Below, piece after piece: positions 57,515-64,000 of a stretch of 64,000 nucleotides of DNA. A program made the translations under genes and the position numbers. The stretch lies in contig NZ_LNYT01000022.1 in the NCBI RefSeq assembly GCF_001468125.1, positions 516,698 through 580,697 of the forward strand. The letters run 5' to 3'. Position 1 is the first letter of the stretch. The number at the start of each line of letters is the position of its first letter. Under the pieces are notes generated by a model. That model saw only the letters and a list, made by a program, of their open reading frames with translations, had not been told where the DNA came from and searched no databases. The stretch is from Legionella rubrilucens. GTDB lineage: Bacteria > Pseudomonadota > Gammaproteobacteria > Legionellales > Legionellaceae.

Positions 57515-59521
57515 TCATAAGGAGTCTGCTTTTAACAGGGTATTGAGCGTGTTTGACAGGTTCTCAACGGTAATACCCAAATACTTGAATGCCTGCGCAG
57601 CCGGGGCTGAAACGCCAAAACGGTCAATGCCGATAACCACGCCATCCAGGCCGGTAAAACGAGACCAATCCGAGGTCGCGGCTGCTTCAATGGCAATGCG
57701 TTTACGGACAGTCCTGGGCAGCACTTGTTCTTGATAGGCAGCCTCTTCGGCAAGAAAGCGCTCACAACAGGGCATGGAGACCACTCGGACACGATGACCC
57801 TGGCTGTTGGCCTGGGTGGCTGCGGCCACAGCCAATTGAACTTCGGAACCTGTCGCTATAATTATAGCCTGAGGCTCTCCCTCGCAATCCATAAGAATGT
57901 ACCCACCGCGAGCGATGCGATCGTGGGCGTCGTTGTGATGGGCCAGGGCCGGCAGATTCTGGCGCGACAGCAGCAAAGCCGACGGGCCGGTATGGTGTTC
58001 AATGGCCTGCTGCCAGGCCACAGCCGTTTCCATCAGATCCGCCGGCCGCCAGACCTGCATGTTCGGGGTATTGCGAAGCATGGATGCCTGTTCGATGGGT
58101 TGATGCGTCGGACCGTCCTCGCCCAAACCCACCGAGTCATGGGTAAACACGTAAATGACGCGCTGCTTCATTAAAGCACTTAACCGCACGGCATTGCGGG
58201 CATAGTCGGCAAAAACCAGGAAGGTTCCGCCGTAAGGAATAAAGCCGCCGTGCAAGGCCAGGCCGTTCATGATGGCGGCCATGCCGAATTCCCGAACACC
58301 GTAAAACAGGTAATTGCCGTTAAACTGCTCATGAGTAATGGGGCGGCTGCTGGAACAATCCGTGTTGTTTGAGCCGGTTAAATCCGCCGAACCTCCCAGG
58401 AACTCCGGCAGCAGTTTACTGAATTCTTCAAGGCAAAGCTGCGAGCTTTTGCGCGTGGCCAGCGCCTTGTCATTGAGGCGGCATTGCTCAATGAAGGCGT
58501 TGCTGACCGATGGCCATTGATCCGGCAAATCGCCATTGATGCGGCGCAGAAACTCAAAATAATCCTGCGCATGCTGTTGCTGGTAGCTTTGGCAGCGGGT
58601 GATCCAGTCATCCTCGTCACGCTGGCCTTTTTCGCTGTGATCCCAGGCGGCATAAATCGCGTCGGGGATGACGAAAGGCGGGTGCGGCCAGTGAAAGGTG
58701 TTGCGGGCCTGGACAATACCGGCAGCGCCCAAGGGCGCGCCATGCGATTTTTCGCTGCCAGCGACAGGCGAGCCATAGCCAATAACTGTTTTGCAGATAA
58801 TCAGGCTGGGTCTCGCTGTTTCAGCGCGGGCTTCAAGGATGGCTTGTTCGATGGCGGCTTCGTCATGCCCGTTGATGGGGCCGATGACTTGCCAGTGATA
58901 GGCCTTAAAGCGCAGGGCCGTGTCGTCGCGAAACCAGTTTTCCACCTTGCCGTCAATGGAAATGCCATTGTCGTCATAAAACACGATCAGCTTGCCAAGG
59001 CCCAAAGTGCCGGCCAGCGAGCAGGCTTCATGCGAAATGCCCTCCATGAGGCAACCATCGCCGGCAAAAGCGTAAGTGTGATGATTGATCAATTCATGCC
59101 CGGGGCGATTAAATTGCGCGGCCAGCGTCTTTTCCGCAATGGCCATGCCCACGGCATTGGCAAGCCCCTGCCCCAGCGGGCCAGTGGTGGTTTCCACACC
59201 CGGCGTGTCGTCCCGTTCCGGATGTCCCGGCGTTTTTGAATGCAGTTGACGGAAATTTTTTAAATCATCGATACTGAGCTTATAACCGGTTAAATGCAGC
59301 AGCGAATAAAGCAGCATGGAACCATGGCCGTTGGAGAGAACGAAGCGATCCCTGTCGAACCAGTGCGGATTCTGCGGGTTATGCTTTAAAAACTTATGCC
59401 AGAGAACATAGGCAATATCGGCCATGCCAAGCGGCATGCCAGGGTGCCCCGACTGCGCTTGTTCCACGGCGTCGATGCTTAAGAAGCGAATGGCATTGGC
59501 CAGTTCATTTGAAAAACTCAT
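57515..59521 (-). CDS. tkt: Transketolase
   Basis: 668 residues, pentose phosphate pathway. Thiamine diphosphate motif GDGCLMEG...NDN type (FYDDNGIS), [17 protein letters not shown] at the N-terminus and [19 protein letters not shown] in the middle domain. First gene of a transketolase-glycolysis operon also seen in other gamma-proteobacteria. Confidence 0.97.
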   Translation of the reverse strand: MSFSNELANAIRFLSIDAVEQAQSGHPGMPLGMADIAYVLWHKFLKHNPQNPHWFDRDRFVLSNGHGSMLLYSLLHLTGYKLSIDDLKNFRQLHSKTPGHPERDDTPGVETTTGPLGQGLANAVGMAIAEKTLAAQFNRPGHELINHHTYAFAGDGCLMEGISHEACSLAGTLGLGKLIVFYDDNGISIDGKVENWFRDDTALRFKAYHWQVIGPINGHDEAAIEQAILEARAETARPSLIICKTVIGYGSPVAGSEKSHGAPLGAAGIVQARNTFHWPHPPFVIPDAIYAAWDHSEKGQRDEDDWITRCQSYQQQHAQDYFEFLRRINGDLPDQWPSVSNAFIEQCRLNDKALATRKSSQLCLEEFSKLLPEFLGGSADLTGSNNTDCSSSRPITHEQFNGNYLFYGVREFGMAAIMNGLALHGGFIPYGGTFLVFADYARNAVRLSALMKQRVIYVFTHDSVGLGEDGPTHQPIEQASMLRNTPNMQVWRPADLMETAVAWQQAIEHHTGPSALLLSRQNLPALAHHNDAHDRIARGGYILMDCEGEPQAIIIATGSEVQLAVAAATQANSQGHRVRVVSMPCCERFLAEEAAYQEQVLPRTVRKRIAIEAAATSDWSRFTGLDGVVIGIDRFGVSAPAAQAFKYLGITVENLSNTLNTLLKADSL

Positions 59522-59821
59522 GCGCTCTCTTTAAATCGCTGATCGAAGTGGGCGTATTGTCGCTCAGAAGCCGCTAATCAGCAAGTTGCTTTCAGTGTGC
59601 TCTTGCTTAAAAAATGTGCTTAAACAGCTTGGAAGAAGTAAAAAAGCAGTTTAATCTGGTTTTTTGAGATTATTGGCCTGAATTATGCCATGGATAAAGC
59701 CGCTTGAGGGGCACGGCGGGATGTTTTTTTATTGATGAAAATGTATTACAATGCACAAATTTTTGCAAAAATTTCACTCAATGGACAATTTTGTGACCAT
59801 CACATTCGAGCAAGGTAGTGT
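59522..59821. other. Divergent intergenic region between tkt and the 59822 gene
   Basis: 300 bases, no gene. A TACAAT (59747-59752) may be a -10 element for the plus-strand gene. Five bases on lies a perfect 18-bp A/T-rich palindrome (AAATTTTTGCAAAAATTT, 59757-59774) well placed to be an operator. Confidence 0.5.
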
Positions 59822-61138
59822 ATGACCGCACTCATGTATCGTTTGCAAACCATGATGAAAACACTGCCGCCATTGCCGAATCCGGATGGCGCGTCCTGGT
59901 CATTCAGTGACTATTTAAACCAGCAGCCGGTTGCATTTTTTCGTCCCCTGCTGAAGAAGCATCTGGTGCTTACCATTGAGTACAGTGTGCTTTGCGCGCA
60001 ATTGTCGTCTGATTTGCTGAGAAAAAATGCCAGTATCGAGGAAATTACCGAACAGGTCGCGAGCGCGTTGATGATGTCGGAATTGCTGGCTCATCTTTAC
60101 CGCCACTATCTGAATGTTCCACGTGAAGTCGAACGCTTACGCAAAGATCAGCTCTTTTATCAGAAATTGCTCAAGGCTCGCGGGTATCAGTTTACCTCGC
60201 TAAGCGAACAGGTCGAACCCGATACGTTCACCCAGAAAGTGCGCACCATGACCGCAAGTTCCAATTGGCTCAGGCTTTTTGTTGTGCGTTCCAAGCGTTT
60301 TATTGATGCTATTGTTCAGGTGCTTAAGCGGGTTGAAGACATCAAGCCCGTCACCCGATTCGTGAATCCGGCACTCAGTTACTTGTCCTGGGTGTTTTTT
60401 ATTCCCCGTTTAGCCGCTAACATGCTGGTGATGGGCAAGCATTTTTATCCGAGCAATCGCTGGATGAGTAAGGAAGAGCTTGCGCTCGGTGTTTCAACCC
60501 GGATGCAATTGCATTTCCAGCGCCGCTGGTTTGAACTGGGGAATGACTCTGTCTGGCTGATTGCCGGATTGCTGAATTGTTTTGTGCTGGTGGGACCGCT
60601 TGCGCCGGTGGGCGCCTACATGACTACGGTGTTGTTTGCCTATGATATCCTGCTTGCGGCGATTCGGGCATCGATCGAGCTTGGCCGCCTTGAACGTCTT
60701 CGTCAGGAGCATGTGCGGCATATCCAACAGCTTGAACAGGAGGACAAGCCTGAGGATGCTGAAGAAGCACGCCGCTACCTCATGCACCTCGATGCACGCA
60801 TTCTGTTTGAAAAAAAGCGGCTCCTGCTGAGCGTGGCCAATACGACAGTTCTGTTTTTGGCCATGGTATTAACCGTGCCTTTTTTAGCTTCCTTCGGGCC
60901 GTTTATCCCTTTGATTGCCGGCGCTCTGCTGGTGACTATTACCATTGCCGGTTTTTTAGCCTTTTCAGCCCTCGAGAAACAACGGCCTTCTGATAAAGTG
61001 GCTCAACTGGAAATTTCGCATGCGGCAACCTTAACCCGCCTGGGCCTGTTTGCCCCTGAAATCCCCGAGAAGCCTTCTGAAACCCCGGACTACGACGAAA
61101 ACCCGCTTCCGCCGCCGGTGGGATTGATCACCAGCTGA
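59822..61138 (+). CDS. Multi-pass membrane protein, unknown; effector candidate
   Basis: 438 residues. A soluble, helical N-terminal part (1 to about 185) is followed by hydrophobic segments at about 190-210, 247-290 and 345-390, a charged coiled-coil-like loop at about 290-335 (ELGRLERLRQEHVRHIQQLEQE), and a Pro/Glu-rich tail. No family recognised. Such a layout (paired hydrophobic hairpins with coiled coils) occurs in some Legionella effectors, but it could be an ordinary inner-membrane protein. Ribosome-binding site AAGG. Confidence 0.6.
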   Translation: MTALMYRLQTMMKTLPPLPNPDGASWSFSDYLNQQPVAFFRPLLKKHLVLTIEYSVLCAQLSSDLLRKNASIEEITEQVASALMMSELLAHLYRHYLNVPREVERLRKDQLFYQKLLKARGYQFTSLSEQVEPDTFTQKVRTMTASSNWLRLFVVRSKRFIDAIVQVLKRVEDIKPVTRFVNPALSYLSWVFFIPRLAANMLVMGKHFYPSNRWMSKEELALGVSTRMQLHFQRRWFELGNDSVWLIAGLLNCFVLVGPLAPVGAYMTTVLFAYDILLAAIRASIELGRLERLRQEHVRHIQQLEQEDKPEDAEEARRYLMHLDARILFEKKRLLLSVANTTVLFLAMVLTVPFLASFGPFIPLIAGALLVTITIAGFLAFSALEKQRPSDKVAQLEISHAATLTRLGLFAPEIPEKPSETPDYDENPLPPPVGLITS

Positions 61139-61210
61139 ATCGCCGGCTGCCATGGAGCTAACGGATTTTCAATGCTATGCTTGCCTTATTTGCTTACGAG
61201 AGAACAGGCC

Positions 61211-63223
61211 ATGGCAACCCCACAGTTACCCCAATTCAGTGCGATTAAGCTCGAGACCTTTCCGGCGCAGCTTGACCAATTGTTACAACACCACTTAGAC
61301 CAGATTGAGCGATTGTTAAACCAGACCTCGTTCACCTGGGACAACCTCATGCACCCGCTTGAGGAAATGGACGATACCCTGGAGCAGTTATGGGCGCCTT
61401 TGGGCCACCTGCATGCGGTGGTTAATTCCAAATCATTACGCGATTGTTACCAGGCCTGTTTACCCAAACTGTCAGCCTATGATTCGGCCATCGGCCAGAA
61501 CCAGCGCCTGTACGAAGCCATCCGTGCCATTGACCAAAGCGTACTCGATGAAGCGCAGCAGAAAATTTTAGACGACACGCTCCGGGATTTTGAATTGTCG
61601 GGCGTGGCCTTGTCCAATGAGAAAAAACAACGGTTTGAAGCCATACAAACGCGCTTGTCTGAATTATCGAACCAGTTTGACAACAACGTACTTGATGCCG
61701 GACAGGCTTTCAGCCTGCACATTACGGACGAGAAACTGCTGCAGGGCTTGCCGGAGCATGCGATGTTGACTGCAAAGGCCCTGGCTCAGGAAAAGCAGAT
61801 GGACGGGTGGATGCTTAATCTTGAATTTCCCTGCTATCTGGCTGTGGTGACCTATGCCGATGATCGCGGTCTGCGCGAAACATTTTATCACGCCTACGTG
61901 ACCCGTGCCTCGGATGAGGGGCCTAACGCCGGCCAATTTGACAATACTGCCATCATTGACGAAATATTGGCGCTGCGTCATGAAAAAGCCGGGATGCTGG
62001 GCTTTGCCAATTACGCGGAGCTGTCCCTGGCCACCAAAATGGCGGAATCGACGGAGCAGGTGGTGGATTTTCTGCTGGATTTATCGCAACGGGCCCGTCA
62101 CCAGGCAAAAGAAGAGTTCACGGCGCTTAAGGCCTTTGCTGAGAAAGAATACGGCATGACAGCGCTTAAACCCTGGGACATTGCCTACGTGTCTGAAAAA
62201 ATGCGCAAAGCCCGCTATGATTTATCGCAGGAAGAGTTGCGGCCTTATTTTCCTGAGGATACGGTGATGAAGGGCATGTTCACCATCGTGAGCCGCCTGT
62301 ACGGCATGCGCATGGAAGTCATGAGCAACGTGGATGTCTGGCATGAAGACGTGAAGTGTTACCGTGTGATTGATGAGCATGATCTGACCCGCGGCTACGT
62401 GTACGTGGATTTGTACGCGCGCCAGCAAAAACGAGGCGGCGCCTGGATGGATTCGCTGCAGGGCCGGCGGCGTTTGGCCAATGGCGAAATTCAGTTGCCG
62501 ATTGCCACCTTAACCTGCAATTTTGCCAAGGCCGCCGGTAACAAGATGGCCACTTTATCGCATGACGAAGTGCTGACGCTGTTTCATGAATTGGGTCATT
62601 GCCTGCACCATTTGTTAACCCGGGTCGATTACCTGGGAGCTTCGGGCATTAATGCCGTCGAGTGGGATGCAGTGGAGTTGCCGAGTCAGTTTTTTGAAAA
62701 CTGGTGTTGGGAAAAGGAGGCGCTTCAATTGCTGACACGCCATGTGGAGACGCAGGAGACCTTGCCTGACAGCCTGTATGACAAGCTGTTGGCTGCGAAA
62801 AATTTCCAATCCGCCATGGGCATGATGCGCCAGCTTGAGTTCTCGCTGTTTGATTTTCGCATTCATCGCGAATACCAGGGGCATGAGCCCGGTTGGGTGT
62901 CTGCGATTTTAGCCGATGTACGGGATCAGACCACGGTATTGCCGATTGCGCCGTATAACCGCTTCCAGCATAGCTTTTCCCATATTTTTGCCGGCGGGTA
63001 TGCGGCGGGGTATTACAGTTACAAGTGGGCGGAAGTGCTGTCCAGTGATGCCTATTCGCGGTTTGAGGAAGAGGGTATTTTTAATGAGAGCACGGGGCGT
63101 AAGTTCCTGCAGGATATCCTGGAAGTCGGCGGCTCGAAAAAAGCCCGCGAAGCCTTCCACCGCTTCCGCGGCAGGGATGCCAAAATCGATGCTCTGCTGT
63201 TGCACAATGGCATTCGTTCCTAG
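61211..63223 (+). CDS. prlC: Oligopeptidase A (M3 family zinc peptidase)
   Basis: About 670 residues from ATG 61211 (MATPQLPQ); the frame begins at 61172. Cytosolic peptidase that degrades short peptides, including signal peptides. Zinc motif HELGH in LFHELGHCLHHLL, plus the Glu of the third ligand in GINAVEWDAVELPSQFFENW. C-terminal FAGGYAAGYYSYKWAEVL is typical. A terminator hairpin follows. Confidence 0.95.
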   Translation: MATPQLPQFSAIKLETFPAQLDQLLQHHLDQIERLLNQTSFTWDNLMHPLEEMDDTLEQLWAPLGHLHAVVNSKSLRDCYQACLPKLSAYDSAIGQNQRLYEAIRAIDQSVLDEAQQKILDDTLRDFELSGVALSNEKKQRFEAIQTRLSELSNQFDNNVLDAGQAFSLHITDEKLLQGLPEHAMLTAKALAQEKQMDGWMLNLEFPCYLAVVTYADDRGLRETFYHAYVTRASDEGPNAGQFDNTAIIDEILALRHEKAGMLGFANYAELSLATKMAESTEQVVDFLLDLSQRARHQAKEEFTALKAFAEKEYGMTALKPWDIAYVSEKMRKARYDLSQEELRPYFPEDTVMKGMFTIVSRLYGMRMEVMSNVDVWHEDVKCYRVIDEHDLTRGYVYVDLYARQQKRGGAWMDSLQGRRRLANGEIQLPIATLTCNFAKAAGNKMATLSHDEVLTLFHELGHCLHHLLTRVDYLGASGINAVEWDAVELPSQFFENWCWEKEALQLLTRHVETQETLPDSLYDKLLAAKNFQSAMGMMRQLEFSLFDFRIHREYQGHEPGWVSAILADVRDQTTVLPIAPYNRFQHSFSHIFAGGYAAGYYSYKWAEVLSSDAYSRFEEEGIFNESTGRKFLQDILEVGGSKKAREAFHRFRGRDAKIDALLLHNGIRS

Positions 63224-63234
63224 ACAAAATTTTT

Positions 63235-63264
63235 AATCGAGGCGGGCACCCCCGCTTCGATTTT
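63235..63264 (+). terminator. Terminator of the oligopeptidase gene
   Basis: A 12-bp stem (AATCGAGGCGGG, loop CACC, CCCGCTTCGATT, with one G-T pair) followed by TT. It overlaps the space where the ssrA -35 box would be. Confidence 0.75.
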
Positions 63265-63268
63265 ATGT

Positions 63269-63274
63269 TATAAT
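63269..63274 (+). promoter_or_regulatory. ssrA promoter -10 element
   Basis: A perfect TATAAT ends 15 bases before the tmRNA 5' end, a little long for a primary start, which fits 5' processing. No good -35 box is visible; the spot is occupied by the terminator hairpin. Confidence 0.6.
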
Positions 63275-63289
63275 GTAAGTGTACAAATT

Positions 63290-63684
63290 GGGGGCGACCT
63301 GGCTTCGACGTGGGTTGCGAAACCTGAAGTGCATGCCGAGAATGAGATCTCTCGTAAATAAGACTCACTAAACATAAATGCAAACGATGAAAACTTTGCT
63401 GGTGGTGCTATCGCTGCCTAATCCGCTTCGATAGTGTTACCTTGTGCGCTGCCATAAAACCAGCGTCCCGTTGACCGAGCCTGCTTGCCGGTATCGACTC
63501 AGCGGTCATAGAAGACAAGCTAGTGTCCTGGTCTATCCCGAATCAGGATGCAAAATTCAGGGAATCGCTGCCGACCATCCTGCCTGTCGGAGGGGAAGCA
63601 GTTAAATCAATAGACAAGGCTACGCATGTAGAGCTGACGGCAGAGGATTTGCGGACGCGGGTTCGATTCCCGCCGCCTCCACCA
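63290..63684 (+). ncRNA. ssrA: tmRNA
   Basis: Transfer-messenger RNA that rescues stalled ribosomes. The 5' end GGGGGCGACC pairs with CGCCTCC before the encoded CCA (acceptor stem 7 bp with one G-U), and the GGTTCGATTCCC T-arm precedes it. The tag frame starts at GCA 63380 and ends at TAA 63421, reading ANDENFAGGAIAA. Pseudoknot regions lie between. The 3' end is a common integration site, and a recombinase remnant abuts it here. Confidence 0.97.
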
Positions 63685-63943
63685 CTTGAGATTTCTCTTT
63701 CGAAAAATCACGTAACATCTTGAATGGTAATGATAAATTTGCGGTTCCAATTGGTTCAGAAGGGTGGATTACGATTGGATTTACAAAAACCAGACGATGA
63801 ACTAAATATTTTTGCTTTAAATCACCTCTAACCCATACCCCATAAGGGTTTTCAATAAAAGACATCACTGCATCTAGGGCGGTTCCAAAATTTATTTCTT
63901 TATTGTTTAATTGAGGGTCTTTCCCAATTACGGGGGCACTCAA
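63620..63943 (-). pseudogene. C-terminal remnant of a large serine recombinase
   Basis: About 107 codons open from a TTG. The segment FGTALDAVMSFIENPYGVW, then LVHRLVFVNPI and TANLSLPFKMLRDFSKEKSQ, matches the C-terminal end of serine recombinases (recombinase family proteins). Just upstream is an in-frame TGA (63944-63946), and the coding sense at the window edge is in another frame (KTLKIIEPELEYYAVD), so the gene looks broken or the pieces are separate. The last 22 codons lie within the tmRNA 3' half, as happens when an element inserts at ssrA. The rest is beyond the window. Confidence 0.6.
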
Positions 63944-64000
63944 TCAACAGCATAGTACTCTAACTCTGGTTCTATAATTTTCAAAGTTTTTAAAGCCATA

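Noticed and set aside
63523..63723. 66-codon plus-strand ORF in the tmRNA
   Set aside because: It lies within the structured 3' half of ssrA and its only tail sequence is the T-arm and CCA end.
1..64000. CRISPR array, complete insertion sequence, rRNA or tRNA genes
   Set aside because: No regularly spaced direct repeats, no transposase with flanking inverted repeats, and no cloverleaf other than the tmRNA ends were seen by eye.

Overview
The window looks like chromosome from a Legionella species or a close relative in the Legionellaceae. The reasons are an IcmL/DotI-like paralogue, a ProQ/FinO protein like the Legionella competence repressor RocC, a secreted GH18 chitinase, several large proteins of effector type, a tmRNA whose tag reads ANDENFAGGAIAA (close to the tag I recall for Legionella), and the gene order tkt-gap-pgk-pyk beside an effector-like gene and a ProQ gene. 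Base composition looks higher in GC than L. pneumophila, judged by eye only. Most of the window is ordinary core chromosome on both strands.

Layout. 1-2.2 kb: the end of a TauE-like exporter, then lgt and thyA in one operon. 2.3-6.5 kb: a YhhN-family membrane protein, a small secreted protein, a secreted GH5 glycosidase and a serine/H+ symporter. 6.6-11.7 kb: polA, lpxD and a FabF-type synthase. 11.8-21.7 kb: a double-GNAT protein, a TVP38-type membrane protein, exported MsrA and MsrB, a CDP-alcohol phosphatidyltransferase, an unknown protein, an MFS carrier, a photolyase with an in-frame stop, a purine permease, an RMND1-like protein and an HTH protein. 21.8-28.4 kb: an EAL-HDOD protein, the glycine cleavage operon gcvT-gcvH-gcvPA-yciI-gcvPB, and a VOC protein. 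28.5-31.4 kb: small membrane and cytochrome genes, a TMEM43 and DUF3592 pair, and an IcmL-like protein.

31.4-35.3 kb is a chitin-degradation unit: a GH18 chitinase followed by an AA10 lytic polysaccharide monooxygenase, preceded by a cluster of hairpins that may mark an antisense RNA. 35.6-40.3 kb holds a NitT/TauT-type ABC importer without a binding protein, then a plasmid-like ParA/ParB pair. 40.4-46.9 kb holds dsbA, cytochrome c4, engB, and a valine/propionate catabolic unit (dodecin-like ORF, mmsA, mmsB, acs). 47.0-49.9 kb is one 955-residue protein of unknown family carrying a CVSGKDR motif that resembles the CX5R active site of the phosphoinositide phosphatase effectors SidF, SidP and SopB/IpgD. 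It is the most interesting protein in the window.

49.9-63.2 kb holds dapB, a Pmp3-like protein, a rocC-like gene, two surface-polysaccharide genes, the glycolytic operon tkt-gap-pgk-pyk, a multi-pass membrane protein of unknown function and oligopeptidase A. 63.3-64 kb holds ssrA (tmRNA), followed directly by the C-terminal coding remnant of a large serine recombinase whose reading frame runs into the tmRNA 3' end, as expected for an element integrated at ssrA. No CRISPR array, complete insertion sequence, rRNA or tRNA was seen.
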